From assembly GCA_947626845.1 (NCBI GenBank), contig CANQTW010000013.1:1-62336 (forward strand): 62,336 nucleotides of DNA, in the 5' to 3' direction. A program made the translations under genes and the position numbers. Positions 1-8,365 of the stretch are shown here, piece by piece (the stretch's first letter is position 1; each line of letters opens with the position of its first letter). The stretch is from an uncultured Oscillospiraceae bacterium (GTDB lineage Bacteria; Bacillota; Clostridia; Oscillospirales; Oscillospiraceae). Under the pieces are notes generated by a model. The model made no database searches. It had not been told where the DNA came from and saw only the letters and a list, made by a program, of their open reading frames with translations.

Positions 1-80
1 CCTGCTGGTTTTTCCGGAGTGAATGACAGATAACACTTACAAAATTCCTGTCAAATCTTATTATACGAGGAGGAATTACC

Positions 81-1502
81 ATGCCAAACATCCACATCCC
101 TATCGGCGCCGTCATCGGCGTGATCGCCGGCGTACTGGCGGTACTGCTGCTGATCTTGGGCTACCTGAAAGCGCCCCCGGACACGGCGTACATCATCTCC
201 GGCCTTGGAAAGAAGCGTATCCTCATCGGTAAAGCCGGCTGGCGCGTCCCCTTCTTCGAGCGGGTGGACAAATTGTCCCTACGGGTCATGCAGGTGGACG
301 TAAAGACCAGCGAGGCCGTGCCCACCAACGAGTTCATCAACGTGACCGTGGACGGCGTGGCCAACATCAAGATAAGCTCCGACCCGGAGCTTCTGAAAAA
401 GGCCTCGGAATCCCTGCTGGGCATGAACCGCCAGGAGCTGATCAGCCTTGTGACCCAGGTCCTGGAGGGCAACATGCGCGAGATCGTGGGCTCAGTGGGC
501 CTCAAGGAGATGGTACAGGACCGCCAGGGCGTGGCCAAGAAGATTACGGAGAATGTGGTCCCCGACATGCAGAAGCTGGGGATCGAGGTGGTGAACTTCA
601 ACATCCAGAACTTCAAGGACGGCGCCGGTACCATCGAGAACATGGGCATCGACAACGTAGAGCAGATCCGCAAGAACGCCCAGATCGCCAAGGCCAACGC
701 CCAGAGAGACATCGCCATCGCCAACGCCAACGCCGAGCAGGAGGCCAACGCCGTCAAGGTCCAGGCCGACAAGATGATCGCGGAGCAGAACGCCGAGCTG
801 GCCGTCCAGCAGGCGGATATGAAGGTCCGCGCCGACACCAAGAAGGCCGAGGCCGACGCGGCCTACTCCATCCAGCAGGAGCAGCAACGCAAGACCATCG
901 AGGTCACAAAGGCCAACGCCGACATCGCCCGCCGCGAGAAGGAGGCGGAGCTGGCCGAACGGGAGATCGCCCTGCGGGAGCGCAAGCTGGACGCCGAGGT
1001 GCGCAAGGAGGCCGACGCCTTGAAGTACAAGGCCGAGAAGGAGGCCGAGGCGGAGCTTGTGCGCCGCCAGCGTGAGGCGGAGGCCCAGCGCTACGAGGCC
1101 GAGCAGCAGGCGGAGGCCAGAAGGGCGGAAGCCGAGGCGCTCCGTTACTCCATGGAGCAGGAGGCCGAGGGCATCCGCGCCAAAGGCATCGCCGAGGCCG
1201 AGGCCATCGAGAAGAAGGCGGAGGCCCAGAGGAAAATGGGCGAGGCCTCCATCCTGGAAATGTACTTAAAGGCCCTGCCTGAGGTGGTGGGCAGCGCCGC
1301 CGCGCCGCTGGCCCAGACCGACAAGATCGTCATGTACGGCGACGGCAACTCCACAAAGCTTATAAAGGACGTGATGTCGTCCGCCAACCAGGTCATGGAC
1401 GGCATGAGGGAATCCACCGGCATTGACCTGGCCGCCCTCCTTTCCGCCATCGTCGGCGGCAAGGTGGCCGCCGCTACCGCGCCGGAAAACCCCGCCGAAT
1501 AA
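81..1502 (+). CDS. Flotillin-like SPFH-domain membrane scaffold protein
   Basis: A 473-residue protein with one N-terminal membrane segment (about residues 8-28, rich in Val, Leu and Ile), then an SPFH/band-7 region (about 30-200), then a very long coiled coil made of Ala/Glu/Lys/Arg-rich heptads (about 210-390), and a hydrophobic Gly/Ala-rich C-terminus. This order is typical of flotillin/FloT-like proteins, which oligomerise on the inner face of the cytoplasmic membrane and organise membrane microdomains. The start is well supported by a GAGGAGG ribosome site a few bases upstream of the ATG. No NfeD-type partner gene is seen next to it. The family assignment is from architecture; cargo and function here are unknown. 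Confidence 0.88.
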   Translation: MPNIHIPIGAVIGVIAGVLAVLLLILGYLKAPPDTAYIISGLGKKRILIGKAGWRVPFFERVDKLSLRVMQVDVKTSEAVPTNEFINVTVDGVANIKISSDPELLKKASESLLGMNRQELISLVTQVLEGNMREIVGSVGLKEMVQDRQGVAKKITENVVPDMQKLGIEVVNFNIQNFKDGAGTIENMGIDNVEQIRKNAQIAKANAQRDIAIANANAEQEANAVKVQADKMIAEQNAELAVQQADMKVRADTKKAEADAAYSIQQEQQRKTIEVTKANADIARREKEAELAEREIALRERKLDAEVRKEADALKYKAEKEAEAELVRRQREAEAQRYEAEQQAEARRAEAEALRYSMEQEAEGIRAKGIAEAEAIEKKAEAQRKMGEASILEMYLKALPEVVGSAAAPLAQTDKIVMYGDGNSTKLIKDVMSSANQVMDGMRESTGIDLAALLSAIVGGKVAAATAPENPAE

Positions 1503-1519
1503 AAAATCCCATTATCTGC

Positions 1520-1541
1520 GGGCCGCCTCTCCAGGCGGCCC
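1520..1541 (+). terminator. GC-rich hairpin after flotillin gene
   Basis: A perfect 9-base stem (GGGCCGCCT with AGGCGGCCC, loop CTCC) lies 18 bases after the stop codon. There is no strong T-run, so it may act as a weak terminator or as a 3' mRNA-protecting hairpin. Confidence 0.5.
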
Positions 1542-1549
1542 GCCGTATT

Positions 1550-1820
1550 GGCGCATTTATGCGTGGAAAACAACCCCCGGTTCTACCGGGGGTAGAAAAG
1601 GGCGGAGCCAAATAATAATCGGCGAGCTAAATGCAAGCCGATACAATGAGTAATTGGTAGAAATAAAACGCACTGCACTACCGTGACCTACCCGTTTACG
1701 GGTCGTGGGGCGTGTGATGCTATAATATGATTCAGTGCCCCTTACAGGGGCTAAGCCGGTAATAACCCCTTATAGGGGTAAGTCAAACCCCCGGTTGAAC
1801 CGGGGGTTATGATTTCCGAG
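1550..1820 (+). mobile_element. Hairpin-bounded non-coding insertion (IS200/IS605-like, no transposase; possible structured RNA)
   Basis: Two near-identical hairpins in the same orientation bound a non-coding stretch of about 190 bases: left 1573-1593 (ACCCCCGGT, loop TCT, ACCGGGGGT), right 1786-1808 (AACCCCCGGTT, G, AACCGGGGGTT). In between are several further stems: ATCGGC/GCCGAT near 1618-1642, GGTAG/CTACC near 1657-1682, ACCCG/CGGGT near 1690-1703, GCCCC/GGGGC near 1737-1751 and ACCCC/GGGGT near 1765-1779. Same-orientation terminal hairpins and no coding sequence match non-autonomous IS200/IS605-type elements; the internal folding resembles element-encoded guide-RNA scaffolds. A single-hairpin version with the same left and right flanks lies at 34857-34904. 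The element class is inference; I did not recognise a named family. Confidence 0.4.
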
Positions 1821-1840
1821 AATCTCCCCACAAATACATC

Positions 1841-1899
1841 GTAGGGGCCGATGACCACATCGGCCCACACGCTGCACCGCCGAATTTCCCCTCGTACGG
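1841..1899. repeat. Dispersed repeat R1, copy 1
   Basis: Contains the palindromic core GTAGGGGCCGAT / ATCGGCCC around GACCAC (1841-1866) followed by a shared tail with GCACCG and CGAATTTCCCC. The core recurs exactly at 34928 and 36311, with the same kind of tail. No coding potential is evident. The rest of 1503-2050 holds only the hairpin insertion and this repeat. Confidence 0.75.
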
Positions 1900-2050
1900 A
1901 ATCGATGGGCGGAATCAACGGGAAATCTGGCAATTTTCACATATGATGGCGTTCCTGAAAATTTTTTCGTATAATATCCTTATCCCACGCGACGGGGACG
2001 ATTTTTTGCGGTGTATAAAGGTGAGAACGGTTTTCCCGCGGGAGGCAGGT

Positions 2051-2614
2051 ATGAAAGACAGAGAGATCGTGGAGCTTTTTCTTGAAAGGTCCGAGGCGGC
2101 GATCAGGGAGGCGGAGAGCCGGTACGGGCGGTACTGCCGCGCCATCGCTCTGAGGATCGTCGGCAGCGAGCGCGACGCCGAGGAGGTAGTCAGCGACACC
2201 TGGCTGGGGGCGTGGAACGCCATCCCGCCCCACGAGCCGGAGGACCTGGGGACCTTCCTGGGCAAGATCACCCGCCAGAACGCCATCAAGTGCTGGCGCC
2301 GCCGGAGCACCGCCAAAAGGGGCGGGGAAACGGTCCTGGCCTTAGAGGAGCTGGCTGGGGAGATCCCCTCCGGCGGAGACCCTCAGACGGAGGCGGAGGC
2401 GAAGGAGCTGGTTCAGGCGCTGGATCAGTTCGTCAGGGAGCTGCCCACGGCGGAAAAGCGGGTCTTTCTGTGCCGGTACTGGTATCTTGACCCGGTGGCG
2501 GATATCGCGGAGCGCTTCGGATACTCCCAGAGCAAGGTCAAGTCCATGCTGGCCAGAACCAGGAAGAAACTGAAAAAATCGCTGATCGAGGAGGGCTTGA
2601 TAGATGAATCCTGA
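2051..2614 (+). CDS. ECF-type sigma-70 family RNA polymerase sigma factor
   Basis: A 187-residue protein with a sigma region 2 (about residues 20-90: paired helices with an acidic EEVVSDTWLGAW stretch, the usual region 2.2-2.4 pattern) and a region 4 helix-turn-helix (about 125-180: RYWYLDPVADIAERFGYSQS, then KVKSMLARTRKKLKK). It would direct core RNA polymerase to a small regulon. I chose the ATG at 2051 because GGGAGGCAGG lies just upstream; an in-frame ATG at 1943 would add 36 residues with no family match. The stop overlaps the next start by 11 bases, so the two are translationally coupled. The downstream membrane protein probably regulates this factor. A TATAAT-like element lies at 1970-1975, but I see no convincing -35. 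Confidence 0.88.
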   Translation: MKDREIVELFLERSEAAIREAESRYGRYCRAIALRIVGSERDAEEVVSDTWLGAWNAIPPHEPEDLGTFLGKITRQNAIKCWRRRSTAKRGGETVLALEELAGEIPSGGDPQTEAEAKELVQALDQFVRELPTAEKRVFLCRYWYLDPVADIAERFGYSQSKVKSMLARTRKKLKKSLIEEGLIDES

Positions 2615-4337
2615 GATGCTTTTGGAGGCCATAGGGGAAATAGACCTTATGGAGGTGCGCACCGCGAGGCCGGAAAAGACCCGTAAACGGCTGGGACAGC
2701 GGCTGGCCTGGGCGGGCGCCGCCGCGGCGGCGGTGCTGGCCGCCGCGCTGATCCTGCCGCGCTTCCTTACCCTGGGCGGCGTCACCACGGAGCGGATAGA
2801 GGATATGACCACCATAACGGATTCCTACGGGGGTACCCTCCTGGCGGAAAATCTGCTGGCCGCCGGGGCGGAGCTTTCGGACATCGAGCTTCAGCACCGG
2901 GAGGACCGGGACGTGACCGACGCCTCCGGCTGGAAAAGCCTCTCCTTTACCGCCCGGCGCGGGGAGGAACAGCTGGAGATGACCTGTACCTTCGGGGTAC
3001 CGGAGAATTTCAGCCTGCCCGGTTTGCCGGACGAGACGCTGGACTACGCCGGCGTTACCGTGTGGCTGTATATTTCCCAGGCGGAGGATCGGGCCGAATA
3101 TCCCTATTCCTGCCGTACCATCTTCATCTGCGAGGGCGTCGTCTACGATATGGAGCTTCGCTTGAGATCGGCGGACGATTTTACGACGGTGTACGCCTAT
3201 CTGGACATGGTTTTGGGCGTGGAGGGGCCGGACGCCGGTGCCTTCCATCCGCTGGAGGACCTGATGGGCTTCACCGACTACCGGGTGACGGTGGACGCCC
3301 ACCCGGACGGTGTTTCCACCTGGCATTTCTGGCTGAATCTGACCGGCGTGGAGACGTGCGTGGCGGAGGCAGCCAGCCCTGACGGTGAGCTTGGCGTATA
3401 CGGCGTGGACCTGGACGGCGACGGCAGGGACGAGCTTGTGGCCAACAACAGGTCGATGACCGGCGTGGAGACGGTCAGCGTATACCGCTATTCCAACGGG
3501 CAGTTTTATGTGGGTTGGATCGACGAAAGCTTTTACGACGAGGCGGGCTTCACGGACCGGGGAGAGAATCGCACCGTCAACGCGCGGTATGACCCGGAGA
3601 AGAACGTCTTTGAGGTGGACTATACCCCTGACGGGCAGACTGTGGAGCGCGCCGTCACCTTCTCCGGCACGGAGCATCTGCTCTTCCGCCGGTACGCCGC
3701 CACAGCGGCGGATCACTTCGCGGAACCCACGGATACAGGCGAGACGGGAAAGCCGGATGACACGGCGGCGCCGGACCCCGCCGCCGCGATCCCGGCGCTG
3801 AAGGCGGTGCTGACGGGGGAGGCGGACTTCCAGAATACCCGCGAGGACGGCCAGCCCATCGAGCGGCTGACGCTGGACACCGTCGGCGAGGTGATGACCC
3901 CCGGCGGGGCGGCGTGGTTCGAGGCCAGGGAATTTGCCGTGGTGGATATGGACGGCGACGGCGTGAAGGAGGCAATTTTGCGCCTGTATAAAAAGACCGT
4001 GGATGAATACGACGAGAGCTCCGTGGTGCTTCACTATACGGGCGGGGACGTCAACGGGTATCTTTTCTACGCCCGCGGTTTTCGGGAATTGAAGGTAAAC
4101 GGCGTTTTCAACGGCAGCGCCGGCGCGGCAAACCAAATGTATTACCGGCTGGAGTTCTCCGGAGCGCGCTGCCTCACCCATGTGGTGGTGGGGGAGGACT
4201 CCTACTACGACCATACGTTCATCTTTGCGGCCCAGTCCCCGGAGGACTACGCCGCGGCCCTGGAGGCCATAAACGCCGTGCCGGACGCGGAGTGGTATCC
4301 GCTCACCGCTGAAAACATTGAAGAACAGTTTGGGTGA
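2604..4337 (+). CDS. Membrane-anchored protein coupled to the sigma factor; probable anti-sigma/sensor
   Basis: A 577-residue protein with a short cytoplasmic N-terminus, one membrane helix (about residues 34-56, Ala/Val/Leu-rich) and a large presumed extracytoplasmic domain. The exterior part contains two Asp-rich loops, DLDGDGRDELV and DMDGDGVKEAIL, which resemble FG-GAP/EF-hand-like calcium-binding turns of repeat proteins. It overlaps the sigma factor by 11 bases. Position, single membrane pass and coupling suggest it holds the sigma factor inactive or senses a signal outside the cell. There is no classical zinc-finger anti-sigma motif (HxxxCxxC), so the anti-sigma role is inferred only from context. 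A strong terminator follows, so the pair forms a two-gene operon. Confidence 0.7.
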   Translation: MNPEMLLEAIGEIDLMEVRTARPEKTRKRLGQRLAWAGAAAAAVLAAALILPRFLTLGGVTTERIEDMTTITDSYGGTLLAENLLAAGAELSDIELQHREDRDVTDASGWKSLSFTARRGEEQLEMTCTFGVPENFSLPGLPDETLDYAGVTVWLYISQAEDRAEYPYSCRTIFICEGVVYDMELRLRSADDFTTVYAYLDMVLGVEGPDAGAFHPLEDLMGFTDYRVTVDAHPDGVSTWHFWLNLTGVETCVAEAASPDGELGVYGVDLDGDGRDELVANNRSMTGVETVSVYRYSNGQFYVGWIDESFYDEAGFTDRGENRTVNARYDPEKNVFEVDYTPDGQTVERAVTFSGTEHLLFRRYAATAADHFAEPTDTGETGKPDDTAAPDPAAAIPALKAVLTGEADFQNTREDGQPIERLTLDTVGEVMTPGGAAWFEAREFAVVDMDGDGVKEAILRLYKKTVDEYDESSVVLHYTGGDVNGYLFYARGFRELKVNGVFNGSAGAANQMYYRLEFSGARCLTHVVVGEDSYYDHTFIFAAQSPEDYAAALEAINAVPDAEWYPLTAENIEEQFG

Positions 4338-4349
4338 TCTATAAATCAT

Positions 4350-4402
4350 CACCGCCCTTTCCCGTCGGGTACTGCCCGCGGGGGAGGGCGGTGAAATATT
4401 TT
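4350..4402 (+). terminator. Intrinsic terminator of the sigma factor operon
   Basis: The arms TCACCGCCCT (4350-4359) and AGGGCGGTGA (4385-4394) pair perfectly, enclose a further C/G-rich stem, and are followed by AATATTTTA. Confidence 0.75.
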
Positions 4403-4411
4403 ACCGGGCTT

Positions 4412-4441
4412 GTCATAACCTCGACCCCCGTCCCATACACT
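4412..4441 (+). promoter_or_regulatory. Sigma-E-like sporulation promoter of spoIVA
   Basis: GTCATAAC (4412-4419), 14 bases, then CATACACT (4434-4441). This resembles the mother-cell sigma-E pattern (-35 around ATA, -10 CATACANT) and lies about 40 bases before spoIVA, a sigma-E regulon gene in Bacillus subtilis. No sigma-A box competes here. Confidence 0.65.
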
Positions 4442-4482
4442 TGGGTAGACCGCGGAAGTTATCTTAACAGGGGGTATACAGC

Positions 4483-5961
4483 TTGGAAAAAAGCAGTATT
4501 TATGAGGATATCGCCCTTCGGACGGGCGGAGACATATACATAGGCGTGGTGGGGCCGGTGCGCACGGGCAAATCCACCTTCATCAAGAGGTTCATGGAGA
4601 CCCAGGTCCTTCCCAACATCGAAAACGACTATATGCGCCGGCGGGCCCAGGATGAGCTGCCCCAGTCCGGCTCCGGCAGGACCATCATGACGGCGGAGCC
4701 GAAATTCGTCCCGGAGGAGGCCGTCACCATCGCCGTGGACGGTACGACCAGCGTCTCCGTGCGGCTGGTGGACTGCGTGGGCTATATGGTGGACGGCGCC
4801 CTGGGCGACACCGAGGACGGGGCCGAGCGGATGGTCACCACCCCCTGGTTCGAGGAGGAGATTCCCATGCGCCGCGCCGCCGAGATCGGCACCCGCAAGG
4901 TCATCGCCGAGCACTCCACCATCGGCGTGGCGGTCACCACCGACGGTTCGGTGACGGACCTGCCCAGGGAGGCGTATCTGGAGGCGGAAGCCAGGGTGGT
5001 GAACGAGCTGAAGGCCCTGGGCAAGCCCTTCGCGCTCCTGCTGAACTCCGCCCACCCGGAGGCGGAGGAGACCCAGGCTTTGCGGGAGGAGCTGGCAGAG
5101 AGCTACGGCGTGGACTGTCTGGCGGTCAACTGCATGACGCTGTCGGAGCGGGACGTCAACGAGATCATCCGCTCCGTGCTGGGCCGGTTCCCCGTGGGGG
5201 AGATCGGCGTCTGGCTACCAACCTGGCTGGGGGCGCTGGGGAAGGATAACCCCCTGAAGGAGCAGCTCTACGCCGCCGTCCGCGCCGCGGCGGAGAACGC
5301 GGTGCTGATCCGTGACGTTCCCGCCTTTGCCGCCAGCCTGGCCGGCTGTGGGAGCGTCACCGGGGCGGAGGTCACGGGCGTGGACATGGGCACCGGCAAA
5401 GTGGCGGTGCGGGTGGATATGCCCCGCAGTCTCTTTTATGAGACGGTGGGGGAGATGTCCGGCTTTGCCATCGGCGACGACGGGGACCTGCTGGGCCTTC
5501 TCACGGAGCTTTCCAGGATCAAGGTGGAATACGACAAGGTCGCCGGCGCCCTCAAGGACGTGCGGGAGAAGGGCTACGGTGTGGTGATGCCGGATATACG
5601 GGAGCTCACCCTACAGGAGCCGGAGATCGTCAAGAAGGGCGGAAAATACTCCGTCCGGCTCAAGGCCGGCGCCCCCAGCATCCACATGATCGGCGTGGAC
5701 ACGGTGACCGAGGTGTCTCCGGCCCTGGGCGGCGAGCGCTCCAGCGAGGACGTCATCAATTTCCTGCTCCAGGAGTTCGAGGGCGACACGGGGAAGATTT
5801 GGGAGTCCAACCTCTTCGGCAAGTCCCTCCACGAGATCGCCGCCGAGGGCCTGCAAACAAAGATCCGCAAGATGCCCCCGGAGGTCCAGACAAAGCTGCG
5901 CGGCACCATTGGCCGCATCATCAACGACGGCTGCAGCGGGCTGATCTGCATTATTCTGTAA
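4483..5961 (+). CDS. spoIVA: Stage IV sporulation protein A (spore coat basement ATPase)
   Basis: A 492-residue protein, the usual SpoIVA length. The N-terminal P-loop is GPVRTGKS (residues 24-31), followed by conserved SpoIVA segments around IENDYMRRRAQDELPQSG and the C-terminal CSGLICIIL tail. SpoIVA is made in the mother cell, hydrolyses ATP to polymerise into the basement layer of the coat, and anchors to the forespore surface through SpoVM. Translation starts at TTG 4483 behind a run of Gs; no in-frame ATG fits as well. The gene stands alone between a terminator and a stem-loop terminator, with a sigma-E-like promoter. This shows the organism belongs to a spore-forming lineage. Confidence 0.97.
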   Translation: MEKSSIYEDIALRTGGDIYIGVVGPVRTGKSTFIKRFMETQVLPNIENDYMRRRAQDELPQSGSGRTIMTAEPKFVPEEAVTIAVDGTTSVSVRLVDCVGYMVDGALGDTEDGAERMVTTPWFEEEIPMRRAAEIGTRKVIAEHSTIGVAVTTDGSVTDLPREAYLEAEARVVNELKALGKPFALLLNSAHPEAEETQALREELAESYGVDCLAVNCMTLSERDVNEIIRSVLGRFPVGEIGVWLPTWLGALGKDNPLKEQLYAAVRAAAENAVLIRDVPAFAASLAGCGSVTGAEVTGVDMGTGKVAVRVDMPRSLFYETVGEMSGFAIGDDGDLLGLLTELSRIKVEYDKVAGALKDVREKGYGVVMPDIRELTLQEPEIVKKGGKYSVRLKAGAPSIHMIGVDTVTEVSPALGGERSSEDVINFLLQEFEGDTGKIWESNLFGKSLHEIAAEGLQTKIRKMPPEVQTKLRGTIGRIINDGCSGLICIIL

Positions 5962-5970
5962 ATCATGAAG

Positions 5971-6004
5971 GGGGCGGGTGAAAACCCGTCCCCTTGCCGC
6001 TTTT
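5971..6004 (+). terminator. Terminator of spoIVA
   Basis: GGGGCGGGT, tetraloop GAAA, ACCCGTCCCC (one bulged T), then TTGCCGCTTTT. It begins 9 bases after the stop codon. Confidence 0.7.
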
Positions 6005-6095
6005 ATCACCTTTGGCCGACAAATAGAGAAAAAGGGCCATCCTCCCCGCGGGGAACGCATCAAAACGCTTCCTGCCGGTAAACGGAAGGCCGCTG

Positions 6096-6124
6096 TTGAC
6101 AAACGCGCGTGATTGTGTTAAAAT
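6096..6124 (+). promoter_or_regulatory. Sigma-A promoter of the RNase J operon
   Basis: TTGACA (6096-6101), exactly 17 bases, TAAAAT (6119-6124). It lies about 230 bases before the rnj start codon, so it predicts a long 5' leader. Confidence 0.85.
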
Positions 6125-6130
6125 ACTTCA

Positions 6131-6351
6131 ATCGGGGTATAATCCCCCTATACAGGGATTTTGCGCCGCAAGGCGCTTGAGGTGTCGGGCAGGACCCTGT
6201 CACCTTAAATATACGCATACTTATATATAATGGTTCAGAGGGCAAAGGATTTCCGGCGATTCAGGGCCGAAAAACCGTGCTTCCTGAGCTTTATAGTGGT
6301 GCGTCTATATCTACAAGCTACATATTTTATTGATTCAAAGGAGATTATTTC
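6131..6351 (+). promoter_or_regulatory. Structured 5' leader of RNase J (possible cis-regulatory or small RNA)
   Basis: About 220 transcribed but non-coding bases. Visible stems: GGGG TATAAT CCCC near 6134-6148, GCGCC GCAA GGCGC near 6163-6177 (a perfect GNRA tetraloop), GGTG/CACC enclosing CAGG/CCTG near 6180-6204, and TCAGG/CCTGA near 6259-6287. No T-run follows, so transcription probably continues into rnj. I do not recognise a named riboswitch or 6S RNA here, but cannot exclude one. Confidence 0.5.
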
Positions 6352-8019
6352 GTGTCAACAAAGGAAAAACTGAAAATTTTTGCGCTGGGCGGCCTCAACG
6401 AGATCGGCAAGAACATGTATATCTACGAGTACGGGCAGGACATCATGGTGGTGGACTGCGGCATCGGCTTCCCCGATGACGAGATGTACGGCATCGACTC
6501 CGTCATTCCGGATATCACCTACCTGGTGAAGAACAAGACCCGCGTCCGGGGCATCGTCCTGACCCACGGTCATGAGGACCACATCGGCGCCATGCCCTTC
6601 GTCATGGACGAGCTGATGGACGTACCCGTCTACGCCACCCCCCTCACCAACGCGCTGGTTAACATAAAACTTACGGAGCACGGTACAGCCGGCAAGGTGA
6701 AGCTGAACACCGTCAAGGCGGGGGAGACCGTCAGGGTCGGCTGCTTCAAGGTGGAGTTTATCCACGTCAACCACTCCATCCCCGACTCCGTGGCCCTGGC
6801 CATCAGGACGCCGGTGGGCGTCGTTATCCACACCGGCGATTACAAGATCGACACCACCCCCATCGACGGCGGCATGATCGACCTGGCTAGGCTGGGCGAG
6901 CTGGGCAAGCGGGGCGTCCTGGCCCTGGTGTCCGACTCCACCAACGTGGAAAATCCTGGCTTCTCCCTCTCTGAGAGCGTGGTGGCCGCCAACTTTGAAA
7001 AGCAGTTCCAGGACTGCCATGAGCGCATCATCGTCACCACCTTCGCCTCCAACGTCCACCGTCTCCAGCAGGTCATCAACTGCGCCCGAAAATATGGCCG
7101 CAAGGTGGCCGTCACGGGCCGCAGCATGGAGAACGTTCTGCGGGTGGCCACGGAGCTGGGCTACATGGATATCCCCCAGGGCATACTGGTTGACATAAAT
7201 CAGATAAAGGGCCTTCCCAAGGACAAGGTGGTGGTCATCTCCACCGGGAGCCAGGGCGAGACCATGAGCGCCCTGCACCGCATCGCCTTTTCCGAGCACA
7301 AGCAGGTGGAGATCATGCCGGGGGACAAGATCATCATCTCCGCCTCGGCCATTCCGGGCAACGAGAACTCCATCACCGAGGTCATCAACGAGCTGTTCCG
7401 CAAGGGCGCCACGGTGGTCTATGAGCGCAGCGCCCTCCTGCACGCCTCCGGCCACGCCTGCCGTGAGGAGCTGAAGCTGATGCTGGCGCTGGTGAAGCCG
7501 AAATTCTTCATCCCCGTCCACGGGGAGTACAGGCACCTGAAGATCCACGCGGACCTTGCCAAATCCATGGGCGTGCCCCAGAAGAACGTGGTCATCGCGG
7601 ATTTGGGCCGGATCATCGAGGTGGGCGCCCGCTCCATCAAGCTGGGCGGTGTCGTCCCCTCCGGCAAGATTTTCGTGGATGGCACCGGCGTGGGCGACGT
7701 GGGGAGCGTGGTCTTGCGTGACCGCAAGCACCTGGCCCAGGACGGTATGCTGGTGGTGGTGGTCAGCCTGTCCAGCTACGACGGGAGCCTGGTGTCCGGT
7801 CCGGATATCATCACCCGCGGCTTCGTCTACGTCAAGGAGGCGGACGATCTGATGCAGGAGATGAAGACCGTGGCCCTGGAGGCCATCGAGTACTGCAACA
7901 CCCGCCGCATCAAGGACTGGTCTAGCATCAAGACGGCCATGAAAACGCGCCTTTCCGACTACCTCTACAAAAAGACAAAGCGCTCGCCCATGGTCCTGCC
8001 GGTGATCATGGAGGTATGA
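6352..8019 (+). CDS. rnj: Ribonuclease J
   Basis: A 555-residue metallo-beta-lactamase/beta-CASP nuclease. The zinc-binding motif THGHEDH lies near residues 71-77. A second set of metal and beta-CASP motifs follows (HTGDYKID, VSDSTN, STGSQGE, HASGHAC, PVHGEYRH). RNase J degrades and matures RNA with 5'-3' exonuclease and endonuclease activity in the cytoplasm and is central to mRNA turnover in Firmicutes. Translation starts at GTG 6352 behind AAAGGAGA. Length matches the family, with a complete C-terminal domain. It is co-transcribed with a one-base gap to the ArsC-like gene. The long leader suggests post-transcriptional control, which is inference. Confidence 0.96.
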   Translation: MSTKEKLKIFALGGLNEIGKNMYIYEYGQDIMVVDCGIGFPDDEMYGIDSVIPDITYLVKNKTRVRGIVLTHGHEDHIGAMPFVMDELMDVPVYATPLTNALVNIKLTEHGTAGKVKLNTVKAGETVRVGCFKVEFIHVNHSIPDSVALAIRTPVGVVIHTGDYKIDTTPIDGGMIDLARLGELGKRGVLALVSDSTNVENPGFSLSESVVAANFEKQFQDCHERIIVTTFASNVHRLQQVINCARKYGRKVAVTGRSMENVLRVATELGYMDIPQGILVDINQIKGLPKDKVVVISTGSQGETMSALHRIAFSEHKQVEIMPGDKIIISASAIPGNENSITEVINELFRKGATVVYERSALLHASGHACREELKLMLALVKPKFFIPVHGEYRHLKIHADLAKSMGVPQKNVVIADLGRIIEVGARSIKLGGVVPSGKIFVDGTGVGDVGSVVLRDRKHLAQDGMLVVVVSLSSYDGSLVSGPDIITRGFVYVKEADDLMQEMKTVALEAIEYCNTRRIKDWSSIKTAMKTRLSDYLYKKTKRSPMVLPVIMEV

Positions 8020-8020
8020 G

Positions 8021-8353
8021 GTGAATATACAAATATTTGGGAAAAGCAAGTGCTTTGACACCAAAAAAGCCGAGCGGTACTTCAAAGAGCGCCGCATCAA
8101 GTTCCAGTCCGTGGACCTGTTGCGGTACGGCATCAGCCCCCGCGAGTTCGACTCCGTGTGCCGCGCCGTGGGCCTGGAGAACATGATCGACGAAAAGGCC
8201 AGGGGCGCGGAGCTGATACGCTATCTTGCCCGTGACGAGGACAAGATCGACAAGCTCCTGGAGGACCCGTCCCTCCTGAAGACCCCCATCGTCCGCAACG
8301 GGAAATCCGCCACCGTGGGCTACTGCCCGGACGTGTGGAAGGATTGGGAATGA
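8021..8353 (+). CDS. ArsC/Spx-family thioredoxin-fold protein
   Basis: A 110-residue protein. It has the ArsC-family N-terminus (FGKSKCFDTKKAERYF, with one cysteine at about residue 11) and C-terminus (LLKTPIVRNGKSATVGYC). The first cysteine is not followed by a second one in a CxxC pair, so it is not a canonical Spx redox switch; whether it reduces arsenate or another thiol substrate cannot be told. The start is GTG 8021, directly after the rnj stop and preceded by GGAGGTATGAG, so it is the second gene of the RNase J operon. A terminator follows. Confidence 0.85.
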   Translation: MNIQIFGKSKCFDTKKAERYFKERRIKFQSVDLLRYGISPREFDSVCRAVGLENMIDEKARGAELIRYLARDEDKIDKLLEDPSLLKTPIVRNGKSATVGYCPDVWKDWE

Positions 8354-8365
8354 CCGAACCGAACC

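Noticed and set aside
1573..1808. CRISPR array or tandem repeat.
   Set aside because: Only two copies of the hairpin occur, with no regular spacers; no array of direct repeats was seen anywhere in the window.
1943..2050. An upstream in-frame ATG that would extend the sigma factor by 36 residues.
   Set aside because: The extension has no sigma-factor similarity, and a good ribosome site sits at the inner ATG (2051).
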